A stretch of 64,000 nt of DNA from JACJXF01 sp964404825 (GTDB lineage: Bacteria; Bacteroidota; Bacteroidia; Bacteroidales; GCA-2748055). Position numbers and translations under genes: made by a program. The DNA lies in the NCBI GenBank assembly GCA_964404825.1, contig CAYOLQ010000007.1, positions 3,498 to 67,497 on the forward strand, written 5' to 3'. Below are positions 54,785 through 62,988 of this stretch, in pieces. The notes under the pieces are model-generated. The model ran no database searches, was not told the origin of the DNA, and worked only from the letters and a program-made list of their open reading frames with translations. How positions within the stretch are numbered: the stretch's first letter is position 1; the number at the start of each line of letters is the position of its first letter.

Positions 54785-55840
54785 ATGAAGTATTTCTTCA
54801 TCGTTCAGGGAGTAGGAATGGGGCACACAACCCAGTCTCTGGCATTGCGGTTCATGCTTGAGAAAAATGGTCATGAAGTGGTTAATAGTTTTATAGGAAC
54901 CAACGTTTTCTCCGGTAAAAATCCCTTTTACAAGTCTTTACATCATGAAAGTTTTTTTAGTCCGGTACTGTTGAACAGAACAAACAAAAAGGGAATTAAC
55001 CTGTTTACCAGCTTTTGTTTCAACTTAATTATATCACCCGTTTACCTTTTTTCCATATTCAGAATTGCATACAGGATCAGAACATCAGATGCAAATGCCG
55101 TTATTGTTTTTTATGATTTCATTGGACAACTGGGATCATTCTTATCTTTCTCACGAAAACCTGTTTATTCTGTTTCTCATCATTTTTTCTTCAGACATCC
55201 GGTTTTCACCTGGCCCGAAAAACGGAAAGCAGAACGGTGGTTACTCAAAATTCATTCCCGGCTGGCATCGCTAGGCGCAAGGAAAATACTGGCTCTCTCT
55301 TTTACAAGCGAAGAATCCATCCCTTCAGAAAAAATTGTGGTTGTACCACCTCTATTAAGACCGGAAATTCTTTATGCTGAGGCAGTTTCAGGTGATCATG
55401 TTCATGTTTATTGTTTGCATTCCGGATTTTTGGATATAATTGTAAGTTTGGCTATACGAACTCCCCAAAAAAAATTTAAAGTGTTTCTGCACGAACAGGA
55501 TAGTAAAACTGAAATTCCAAAAAATATTGATGTTTTATTAATTTCAGGGGAGGAGTTTATTGAGTCCTTAAGAACATGTGGAACGGTAATATGTACTGCC
55601 GGATTTGAGACTCCGTCCGAAGCAGTTTATCTGAACAAAGCTCTTATCCTTATCCCTTCAGAAGCCCATTTTGAGCAATATTGCAATGCTCTGGATGCAA
55701 CCAGGGCGAAGGCTGCAGCGTTTCGGGAACCATTTATTCTTAATGAACTTCCCGGTTATAAAAATAATCCTGCACATTTTCCGTTTATCACATGGATTGG
55801 TTCGGCCGAAAAAACATTTCTTAAAATTTTAACCGAATGA
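54785..55840 (+). CDS. GT-B-fold glycosyltransferase (MurG/MGDG-synthase-like)
   Basis: 351 residues. The N-terminal glycine-rich loop 'YFFIVQGVGMGHTTQSLAL' is typical of GT28-type enzymes, followed by 'VIVFYDFIGQLGSFLS' and 'VSHHFFF'. The C-terminal half has 'VICTAGFETPSEAVYLNKALILIP', the donor-binding GxxT/S..E.. pattern of this superfamily (compare MurG and MJ1255-type proteins). Donor and acceptor are unknown; a role in glycolipid or cell-envelope glycan synthesis is inference. A hairpin terminator overlaps its stop codon. Confidence 0.85.
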   Translation: MKYFFIVQGVGMGHTTQSLALRFMLEKNGHEVVNSFIGTNVFSGKNPFYKSLHHESFFSPVLLNRTNKKGINLFTSFCFNLIISPVYLFSIFRIAYRIRTSDANAVIVFYDFIGQLGSFLSFSRKPVYSVSHHFFFRHPVFTWPEKRKAERWLLKIHSRLASLGARKILALSFTSEESIPSEKIVVVPPLLRPEILYAEAVSGDHVHVYCLHSGFLDIIVSLAIRTPQKKFKVFLHEQDSKTEIPKNIDVLLISGEEFIESLRTCGTVICTAGFETPSEAVYLNKALILIPSEAHFEQYCNALDATRAKAAAFREPFILNELPGYKNNPAHFPFITWIGSAEKTFLKILTE

Positions 55841-55866
55841 ACAGCTTGTGAACCAGGTTGTTTTTT
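55840..55866 (+). terminator. Terminator overlapping the glycosyltransferase stop codon
   Basis: AACAGCTTG (55840-55848), loop TGAAC, CAGGTTGTT (55854-55862; two G-T pairs), then TTTT. The stem begins in the last base of the TGA. Confidence 0.6.
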
Positions 55867-55929
55867 AGTATGTTTAAACATTGGAATTTGACCGGATTTA
55901 CTATCTGAAAAATTTGCAGGTACGTTTAC

Positions 55930-57006
55930 ATGAAGAAATCACTTTTTATTATTTCATTACTAATAAGCCTCACCGCCAATTTAAGTTCTCAGATTGGTGG
56001 TCATTATACTTATGCCTTTCTGAATCTTACAAATTCAGCCAGAGTAGCTTCTCTTGGAGGAAAATCTGTTTCAATCTGGGGTGATGATCTGAATATGCCT
56101 TTTCATAACCCGTCCCTGCTTAATCCTTCCATGGATAAACATTTAGTTTTTAACTATGTCGGGTATTTCGATGGTATAAAGTACGGATATGCCAGCTATG
56201 CACGTGATTTTAAGAAAGCAGGAACCTTTGCAGCCGGAATGCATTATTCAAATTATGGGACATTTACTGCCGCAAATGAATTGGGAGTTATTACCGGAGA
56301 ATTCAGGGCTGCCGAGTATGCCCTGAATCTTATTTATTCCCGGAAAATCGACAGTCTGATTAGTGTTGGAGTGAATGTGAAACCAATTTATTCGAATCTT
56401 GAAACCTATAATTCTTTAGGCGTTTCTACAGATATCGGAATCACATATTTTAATCCTGATCGTCTGTTTGGAGCTGCAGTTGTAATTAAAAATCTCGGCA
56501 CTCAGATTATTAAATACTATGAGGGTGCCGATCGTGAAAACCTCCCATTCGAAATTCAGGCCGGGGTATCACAGAAACTTCAGCATGCCCCCTTTCGTTT
56601 TTCACTTACTTTACAGCATCTTCAGAAATATGATCTTACCTATGAGAGTACCATTGATAATAGTAATATCTATGATCCCCTGAATGGTGAAAAAGTTGGT
56701 AAAAATAAGCTGGAAACTCTGGGAGATAAACTTATGCGTCATGCAATTATCGGGATGGAATTTTTACCCGGGGAAAATTTTTATGTTAATCTGGGATATA
56801 ATTATCAGAGACGACAGGAACTTAAGGCGGGTATAAGTCCGGGAATGGTTGGATTTTCATGGGGTTTTGGACTTAAAGTAAAAAAATACCGATTCAGTTA
56901 CGGACGTTCAACGTACCATCTCGCCGGTGCCTCAAATCATTTCTCATTAAGCGTTAATCTTTCTGAGTTTTATTCGCGCCAGCAGCCGCAAAGTAAAGTT
57001 GATTAA
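55930..57006 (+). CDS. porQ: Type IX secretion system protein PorQ
   Basis: 358 residues. A signal peptide (about 1-20, MKKSLFIISLLISLTANLSSQ) is followed by 'LNLTNSARVASLGGKSVSIWG' and 'DLNMPFHNPSLLNPSM', the PorQ family opening, then an alternating strand pattern expected of an outer-membrane beta-barrel and a terminal 'HFSLSVNLSEFY'. PorQ takes part in the T9SS outer-membrane attachment machinery. It matches the secreted cargo at the left end of this window. The neighbouring cmk and ispH genes accompany porQ in other Bacteroidota, as far as I recall. Confidence 0.9.
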   Translation: MKKSLFIISLLISLTANLSSQIGGHYTYAFLNLTNSARVASLGGKSVSIWGDDLNMPFHNPSLLNPSMDKHLVFNYVGYFDGIKYGYASYARDFKKAGTFAAGMHYSNYGTFTAANELGVITGEFRAAEYALNLIYSRKIDSLISVGVNVKPIYSNLETYNSLGVSTDIGITYFNPDRLFGAAVVIKNLGTQIIKYYEGADRENLPFEIQAGVSQKLQHAPFRFSLTLQHLQKYDLTYESTIDNSNIYDPLNGEKVGKNKLETLGDKLMRHAIIGMEFLPGENFYVNLGYNYQRRQELKAGISPGMVGFSWGFGLKVKKYRFSYGRSTYHLAGASNHFSLSVNLSEFYSRQQPQSKVD

Positions 57007-57094
57007 AAAACACTCTTCCCGGTTTATTAATAATTCGATTTTAAAGTGGAATTAAGTTTCAGGAATGCTATTTTTGTTATTCAATATACTTTTT

Positions 57095-57805
57095 ATGAAT
57101 AGCAGCCTTCCACCCCTGGTCATCGCAATCGACGGACATTCATCTACAGGTAAAAGCACTTTCGCAAAGGCAATTGCTGCCCTGCTTGGATATACCTACA
57201 TTGACAGCGGGGCTATGTACAGAGCCGTTACATTGTTTGCTCTCAGGGAGAAAATAATTATTGGAGAGCATGTTGATGAGCCTAAACTGGAAGAAGCAAT
57301 AGACCTGGTAATGATTTCTTTTGTTAAAAACGCCAATAATGGCAGAATCGAGATGCATCTGAATCTTGAAAATGTAGAAGATGAAATCAGGGGAATTAAA
57401 GTTTCGGAGAAGGTCAGCATAATTAGTAAAATAGCATTTGTAAGAAAAAAAATGGTCCGATTCCAGCGCAGAATGGGAGAGAATAAGTCGGTGGTCATGG
57501 ATGGACGCGACATTGGAACAGTTGTATTTCCTAAAGCAGATATTAAAATATTTATGACTGCTGATCCCATAATCCGCGCTGAAAGGAGATTCAGGGAACT
57601 TCAGGAAAATGGAGTGAAAATTACAATTCAGGAAGTTGAACATAATATCCTTGAACGCGATTTTATTGATCAGAACAGAGAGGAAAGCCCTTTAAGAAAG
57701 GCCGATGATGCTCTGGTTCTGGACAATAGCTATATGACACCGGCTGAACAGATGAACTGGTTTAAAAAACTTATTTCCGAAAAATACAATTATCACATTT
57801 CATGA
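57095..57805 (+). CDS. cmk: Cytidylate kinase
   Basis: 236 residues from the ATG at 57095 (MNSSLPPLVIAIDGHSSTGK). An in-frame ATG at 57065 would add ten hydrophobic residues not expected of Cmk. P-loop 'GHSSTGKST', 'YIDSGAMYRAVTLFAL', 'VVMDGRDIGTVVFPKADIKI' and 'RERD'-like 'LERDFIDQNREESPLRKADD' confirm the family. It phosphorylates CMP and dCMP. It overlaps ispH by 4 bases (ATGA). Confidence 0.95.
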   Translation: MNSSLPPLVIAIDGHSSTGKSTFAKAIAALLGYTYIDSGAMYRAVTLFALREKIIIGEHVDEPKLEEAIDLVMISFVKNANNGRIEMHLNLENVEDEIRGIKVSEKVSIISKIAFVRKKMVRFQRRMGENKSVVMDGRDIGTVVFPKADIKIFMTADPIIRAERRFRELQENGVKITIQEVEHNILERDFIDQNREESPLRKADDALVLDNSYMTPAEQMNWFKKLISEKYNYHIS

Positions 57806-58671
57806 AAATCCGGATAGAGGAAAAAGCAGGCTTTTGTTATGGTGTTGTAAAAGCAGTTGGCATGGCTGATGAAATTCTCAACCGGGGTGAGACTCTTTAC
57901 AGTCTGGGACAGATGGTTCACAATGAGATGGAAGTGAAACGACTCGAACAGAAAGGTCTGATAATTATAAGTCATGAAGAACTTGCTTCGCTTCGGAATT
58001 GTAAGATTCTCATCAGGGCTCACGGTGAACCACCTTCAACATATGAAATTGCGCGAAAGAACAATATTGAGCTTATCGACGGAACATGTCCCATTGTAAA
58101 AAAAATCCAGGCAGGAATACTGTCAAGAGCTGTTGAAAAAGATACTCTAATAGTTATCTTTGGAAAGGCTGATCACCCGGAGGTTAAAGGACTTTACGGA
58201 CAGTCTCCTGAAAACAGTATTATTATTCAGTCTGCTGAAGAAACGGGTGAACTGCCATTTGCCCCGGTTATTCACCTGTATTCACAAACTACCATGGATT
58301 CAGATGCATTTCTGGTAATCGTATCCCTGATTGAGCAGAAACAGAAATTGTCAGGCGGAAAGTTAATTGTTCATAATTCTATTTGTGGTCACGTTTCGCA
58401 CAGAAAGCCCGGGCTTGAAAAATTCGCTGCTGAAAATGATGTTGTTATTTTTGTCGGAGGCACCAAAAGTTCCAATGGAAAAGTACTTTTTCAGATATGC
58501 AAAGAGGTTAATCCAAAGAGTTATTTTATAGGGAGTCCCGGTGAATTGGACGATTCATGGTTTTCAGGAGCAGAATCGGTTGGAATTACCGGAGCCACAT
58601 CCACACCCCGGTGGCAAATAGAGGAAATTGCAGGGAAAATAAGGGAATTCATCGAAAGTCCTTCCAACTAA
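57802..58671 (+). CDS. ispH: 4-hydroxy-3-methylbut-2-enyl diphosphate reductase
   Basis: 289 residues. The three Fe-S cluster cysteines are in 'AGFCYGV' (residue 12), 'DGTCPIV' (near 96) and 'NSICGHVSHR' (near 193); the substrate His residues are in 'MVHNEMEV' and 'IRAHGEPP'. 'FVGGTKSSNGK' and 'GITGATSTPRW' complete the pattern. It catalyses the last step of the MEP isoprenoid pathway in the cytoplasm. Translationally coupled to cmk. Confidence 0.96.
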   Translation: MKIRIEEKAGFCYGVVKAVGMADEILNRGETLYSLGQMVHNEMEVKRLEQKGLIIISHEELASLRNCKILIRAHGEPPSTYEIARKNNIELIDGTCPIVKKIQAGILSRAVEKDTLIVIFGKADHPEVKGLYGQSPENSIIIQSAEETGELPFAPVIHLYSQTTMDSDAFLVIVSLIEQKQKLSGGKLIVHNSICGHVSHRKPGLEKFAAENDVVIFVGGTKSSNGKVLFQICKEVNPKSYFIGSPGELDDSWFSGAESVGITGATSTPRWQIEEIAGKIREFIESPSN

Positions 58672-58786
58672 CCAGATCAGGCTTTCTTCCGGTTTGTATA
58701 TCATGGCACATACAAATCCTTTGGAAAACACGGAATCTCATTTACTGAATTGTAATGTAATTTGTTAATCATAAATTAATTTAAAG

Positions 58787-58819
58787 TTGAGATTGTTATT
58801 TGTTTAAGTATTATTTTTG
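58787..58819 (+). promoter_or_regulatory. Promoter of pfkA
   Basis: TTG (58787-58789, alternatively 58793-58795) and an exact -7 element TATTTTTG (58812-58819), 57 bases before the start. Confidence 0.5.
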
Positions 58820-58876
58820 CATCTGTGTTTTCCGGTATAGGGAAAGCCGCATTTTGTAAAGCAAAACAATTTATAC

Positions 58877-59860
58877 ATGGGAAAAATTAAGAAAATTGGT
58901 GTTTTAACTTCAGGAGGTGATTCTCCGGGCATGAATGCTGCAATTCGCGCAGTTGTTCGTACTGCTATTTATAACAGACTTGAGGTTGTAGGTATCAGAC
59001 ACGGCTACAATGGCATGATTAACGGCCATTTTAAAGAAATGAAAACATTTAGTGTAAGTGATATTATTGCTAGGGGAGGAACCATTCTGAAAACCGCCCG
59101 GAGCGAAGAGTTTCGTACTGCAGCAGGCCGCAAAATTGCTTACAATAATCTTAAAAAAGAAGGAATTGATGCTGTAGTAGTTATCGGGGGAGACGGTTCA
59201 CTTACAGGAGCCAGAACCTTTTGCGATGAGTACTATGATATTCCATTTGTAGGGATCCCGGGAAGTATTGATAATGACATTTTCGGAACCGATTATGCAA
59301 TTGGTTACGATACTGCTTTAAATACCGTAATTGATGCTGTTGATAAGATCAGGGATACAGCCAGCAGTCATAACCGCTTGTTTTTTATTGAGGTGATGGG
59401 TCGAGATGCCGGTTTTATTGCTATTCACAGCGGTATTGCCTGTGGGGCTGAAGCTGTTTTTATCCCTGAAGTGAAAAACCAGGTGGCAGGTCTTAAAGAT
59501 TACCTTGAAAAAGGTTTCAAGAGAAAAAAATCAAGTAATATTATCATTGTTGCAGAAGGCGATGACGAAGGCGGAGCGATGGAAATTGCTGAAAAAGTTA
59601 AGGACGACTTTAAGGAATACGATGTAAGGGTTTCTATTCTTGGACACATTCAACGAGGTGGATCTCCTACCGCATACGACAGGGTATCAGCCAGTAAATT
59701 TGGATTTTATGCCGTACAGGCTTTACTCGACGACCAGAAAAGTGTTATGATAGGATTTAAAAACGGGGAAATTGTTCATGTTCCCTTCAGTAAAATTATC
59801 AAACAGTCAAAATCCGTGGAGGAATCTTTGATTAGAATGGCGGAGATACTTTCGGTTTAA
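58877..59860 (+). CDS. pfkA: ATP-dependent 6-phosphofructokinase
   Basis: 327 residues, standard length. 'LTSGGDSPGMNAAIRAVVR', 'GGDGSLTGA' (Gly-Asp-Gly-Ser marks ATP rather than pyrophosphate use), 'GIPGSIDNDIFGTDYAIGYD' with the catalytic Asp, and 'LGHIQRGGSPTAYDR' are intact. It commits fructose-6-phosphate to glycolysis. It has its own promoter. The nested palindrome lies 20 bases after its stop. Confidence 0.97.
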   Translation: MGKIKKIGVLTSGGDSPGMNAAIRAVVRTAIYNRLEVVGIRHGYNGMINGHFKEMKTFSVSDIIARGGTILKTARSEEFRTAAGRKIAYNNLKKEGIDAVVVIGGDGSLTGARTFCDEYYDIPFVGIPGSIDNDIFGTDYAIGYDTALNTVIDAVDKIRDTASSHNRLFFIEVMGRDAGFIAIHSGIACGAEAVFIPEVKNQVAGLKDYLEKGFKRKKSSNIIIVAEGDDEGGAMEIAEKVKDDFKEYDVRVSILGHIQRGGSPTAYDRVSASKFGFYAVQALLDDQKSVMIGFKNGEIVHVPFSKIIKQSKSVEESLIRMAEILSV

Positions 59861-59879
59861 GGACTTCCTGGTAGAAAGG

Positions 59880-59989
59880 TTAAGCGCAAATCCCGCTTTG
59901 CGGGACCGCAGAGACGCGGTTTATAAACGCAATAGAAACCGCGTATTCTCTGCGCCCTTGCGGTCCCGCAAAGCGGGATCTGCGCTTAA
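59880..59989. repeat. Nested palindromic (REP/MITE-like) element
   Basis: A 110-base imperfect inverted repeat, much richer in G+C than its surroundings. TTAAGCGCA (59880-59888) pairs with TGCGCTTAA (59981-59989), and the next 22 bases of the arms match at 21 positions. Each arm contains its own hairpin TCCCGC-TTT-GCGGGA. Towards the centre the right arm has an extra segment (AGGGCGCA-type), and the innermost CGCGGTTT/AAACCGCG pairing closes around ATAAACGCAATAG. There is no T-run and no encoded protein. It looks like a non-autonomous dispersed repeat, though dispersal cannot be tested from one copy. Confidence 0.8.
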
Positions 59990-60021
59990 TATGAGTTTAT
60001 CTTTATGTGAATAAAACTTCC

Positions 60022-62493
60022 ATGAGTAACCCGGTCCAATTTGCCGAAATAATCCTTCCATTCCCGATAAACCAGGTTTTCAGCTACCAGGTACCCGAAG
60101 CTTTACAGGGCTCCGTTCAGGCAGGAAAACGGGTAATTGTCCAGTTTGGCCCCAGGAAGCTTTATACAGGGCTTGTGAGGCGGACACACAGCACATCCCC
60201 CGAAATAAAAGAACTGAAAACCGTACTTGAAGTTTTAGATAATACAGCATTAGTGGATGAGATCCAGATGAAATTCTGGGAATGGATGGCGGATTACTAC
60301 ATGTGCGCAGTGGGTGAAGTTTTTAAGGCTGCGCTTCCGGCAGGACTGAAGCTTGAAAGTGAGTCAAAGATTATTCCTGACGATGATTTTGATCCATCTG
60401 AGATAAAAAAGGAACATCTGGAGACCTTGTTTTATACCATACAGAATAATCCCGGATTATCCATACAGGAACTTTCGAAGCTTACCGGTAAACCAAACCT
60501 TCTTTCCGACATCCGCAAACTCATTGATACCGGCGCGGTTTACCTGGAGGAAAAACTCAGGGAAACGCTGAGAATTAAAAAGGAAAAGTTCATTTCCCTT
60601 GCCGAACATCTTTTATATGAAGAAGAATTGCAGAATTGTCTCGATAAACTTTCCAAGGCACCGAAACAGCAGCAACTCTTATCCGAAATTATTGATCGCT
60701 CGCTTGATCCGGAGGGGAATATTAAGAAAACGATTATCCTGTTGAGTGAAATCCGGGAGAAACATAGCCACGCTGCCCTCAGTGCTTTGGTTGAAAAGAA
60801 CCTTCTTGATAAGGGGGAGAGAATTCTCAGAGCACTTGAAGATACAGGTCCAAAATCTATAGAGCCGGCAGACCTGAATCCTGCTCAGATTGCATCAATT
60901 GACTCCATTCGTAATCTTTTCCTGGAAAAGGATATAGTTCTGTTGCACGGAGTAACCTCAAGCGGGAAAACAGAGATTTACATTCACCTTATCCGGGAAA
61001 TGATTTCTCAGGATCGACAGGTCCTTTATCTTCTTCCTGAAATAGCACTTACCTCGCAGATTGTTAACCGTCTGAGAAAGGTATTTGGTGACGAGGTAGG
61101 CATTTACCACAGCCGGTTTTCAGACGCCGAAAGGGTTGAGGTGTACCGTCGTACAGCAGCAAATGCAGAAAACAAATATAAAATCATTTTGGGTGTTCGC
61201 TCGGCAATTTTTCTTCCTTTCAGCAAGCTGGGACTTATAATTGTTGATGAAGAACATGAGAACACATATAAACAGTTTGATCCGGCTCCACGATACAACG
61301 CACGCGATTCCTCAATGGTGCTTGCTGCTCTTCATGGCGCAAAAGTGTTGCTGGGAACTGCAACCCCATCAATAGAGACATTTGCCAATGCGCGTTCCGG
61401 GAAATACGGACTGGTAAGCCTTACGGAACGATATAATAAAGTTCTGATGCCTGAAATACGGATTTCCGATATACGGGACGCCCGCAAAAGGAAAACAATG
61501 AAGTCGGTTTTTACCCCGGCACTTATCGATGAAATATACAGAACCATCGCCGCAGGCAAACAGGTTATTCTTTTCCAGAACCGGAGGGGATTTTCATCCT
61601 ATATTATGGATGAAACATGTGGATGGATTCCGAAATGCAAGCTCTGCGATGTGAGTCTGACATATCATAAATTTAAAAATGTGCTTGAGTGTCATTATTG
61701 CGGATTCACCCGAAAAGTTCCTGGCAGTTGTGATAATTGCGGCAGCACACGCATAAGCAACAAAGGATTTGGCACCGAGTTGGTTGAGGATGATATTGCT
61801 TTGATTTTTCCGGGGATCAGAGTTGCCCGGCTTGATTTTGATACCAGCCGCACCCGGAACTCCTATGAAACAATACTTGAAAATTTTGGCAGGGGAGATA
61901 TAGATATTCTTGTTGGAACACAGATGCTTTCCAAAGGTCTTGATTTTGAGAATGTGGCTCTTGTAGGCATTCTCGACGCAGACCAGATGCTGAATTTCCC
62001 CGATTTCAGGGCCTTTGAAAGAAGTTACCAATTGATGGCACAGGTTAGCGGAAGGGCGGGCCGGAAGGATAAGCAGGGGAAGGTCATTATTCAGACCACT
62101 GATCCCAATCTGGCTCTGATTCAATATGTCAGGAATAACGATTACGAAGCCATGTTCAGGGAGCAGATTTCAGAACGGCAGGCATTTAATTACCCGCCTT
62201 TCGTGAGGATGATCAGAATTACGCTTAAGCATAAGGAATTTCCTGCATTGCAGAAGGCAGCAAATTCTTTGGCAGATGAGATGAGAATTGTCTTCGGCAA
62301 AAGAGTGCTTGGACCGCAGCAGCCGTTGGTGGGGAGGATCAGTAATTATTACATACTGAATATTTTGTTGAAGATTGAGAAGAAGTCCTCGTTTGAGAAG
62401 GCGAGAAAACTCCTTGCGGACATACTAAAGGAGGCATCAGCATCGGATGTAATGAGTGGTGTAAGGATTTTGCCGGATGTGGATCCGTACTAA
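60022..62493 (+). CDS. priA: Primosomal replication protein N' (PriA helicase)
   Basis: 823 residues from the ATG at 60022 (MSNPVQFAEIILPFPINQVF); a GTG five codons earlier is in frame. The N-terminal 3'-DNA-binding domain (about 1-105), a winged helix, Walker A 'GVTSSGKTEI' (about 309-318), 'VDEEHENTYKQ' (about 408), an eight-cysteine zinc region ('CKLCDVSLTYH', 'CHYCG', 'CDNCGS') and helicase motif VI 'AQVSGRAGRKDKQGKV' are all present. It restarts stalled replication forks. The acidic residues after DEEH match PriA, not RecG. Confidence 0.96.
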   Translation: MSNPVQFAEIILPFPINQVFSYQVPEALQGSVQAGKRVIVQFGPRKLYTGLVRRTHSTSPEIKELKTVLEVLDNTALVDEIQMKFWEWMADYYMCAVGEVFKAALPAGLKLESESKIIPDDDFDPSEIKKEHLETLFYTIQNNPGLSIQELSKLTGKPNLLSDIRKLIDTGAVYLEEKLRETLRIKKEKFISLAEHLLYEEELQNCLDKLSKAPKQQQLLSEIIDRSLDPEGNIKKTIILLSEIREKHSHAALSALVEKNLLDKGERILRALEDTGPKSIEPADLNPAQIASIDSIRNLFLEKDIVLLHGVTSSGKTEIYIHLIREMISQDRQVLYLLPEIALTSQIVNRLRKVFGDEVGIYHSRFSDAERVEVYRRTAANAENKYKIILGVRSAIFLPFSKLGLIIVDEEHENTYKQFDPAPRYNARDSSMVLAALHGAKVLLGTATPSIETFANARSGKYGLVSLTERYNKVLMPEIRISDIRDARKRKTMKSVFTPALIDEIYRTIAAGKQVILFQNRRGFSSYIMDETCGWIPKCKLCDVSLTYHKFKNVLECHYCGFTRKVPGSCDNCGSTRISNKGFGTELVEDDIALIFPGIRVARLDFDTSRTRNSYETILENFGRGDIDILVGTQMLSKGLDFENVALVGILDADQMLNFPDFRAFERSYQLMAQVSGRAGRKDKQGKVIIQTTDPNLALIQYVRNNDYEAMFREQISERQAFNYPPFVRMIRITLKHKEFPALQKAANSLADEMRIVFGKRVLGPQQPLVGRISNYYILNILLKIEKKSSFEKARKLLADILKEASASDVMSGVRILPDVDPY

Positions 62494-62544
62494 GTATGGT
62501 ATTTATGATAATTCGATAGATTTCTAAATATTTGATAAAGTCTG

Positions 62545-62552
62545 TATCTTTG
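62545..62552 (+). promoter_or_regulatory. -7 element for the nucleotidyltransferase gene
   Basis: TATCTTTG matches TAnnTTTG and lies 30 bases before the ATG at 62582. The only TTTG upstream (62531) is too close to be the -33 element. Confidence 0.4.
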
Positions 62553-62581
62553 GTCTATGTTAAAGTTGAGTTTTGGCAAGT

Positions 62582-62950
62582 ATGATTATTGAGGTTATGG
62601 ATAAAAGAACAAATAAAAGCATAAGTGATTATATTGCTGCAATTGCAAAGAATGACAAACGGTTGGTGAAAGCTTATCTGTTTGGCTCGTATGCAAAAGA
62701 AATTGATAATGAAGAAAGTGATATTGATTTAGCTTTGGTTTTCAATAATATGGATGATACTGAAAAATTCGATTACCAGGTTCAATTACTGATTATGGGA
62801 TCAAAATTTGATTCCCGGATAGAGCCACACCCGATATCTACAAATGAATCCGTTAAATATAGTCCGTTCTATGGTGAAATTTTAAAGACGGGTATTGAAA
62901 TTGAGGTTCACGAACCGGGCTCATGGTATAAAAAGACAGACTCAAAATAA
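62582..62950 (+). CDS. Minimal nucleotidyltransferase-domain protein (MNT-like)
   Basis: 122 residues from the ATG at 62582; an in-frame TTG at 62573 and a second ATG at 62597 (MDKRTNKS) are alternatives. The pol-beta-type motif 'LFGSYAKEIDNEESDIDLAL' shows the GS-x10-DxD pattern that binds metal and nucleotide. Such small proteins often act as the AMPylating antitoxin of a HEPN toxin gene. No HEPN gene is next to it here; upstream is priA and downstream rfaE1. Function therefore remains open. Its DNA looks slightly more AT-rich than its neighbours by eye. Confidence 0.85.
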   Translation: MIIEVMDKRTNKSISDYIAAIAKNDKRLVKAYLFGSYAKEIDNEESDIDLALVFNNMDDTEKFDYQVQLLIMGSKFDSRIEPHPISTNESVKYSPFYGEILKTGIEIEVHEPGSWYKKTDSK

Positions 62951-62988
62951 ATTTACTTTTACCTTCACTATTGCGAAAGAAATCCGAA

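Noticed and set aside
59880..59989. CRISPR repeat or simple terminator
   Set aside because: There is one palindromic unit, not a series of repeats and spacers, and no T-run follows the stem.
61594..62124. A 176-codon reverse frame within priA
   Set aside because: Antisense to conserved helicase and zinc motifs; no independent support.
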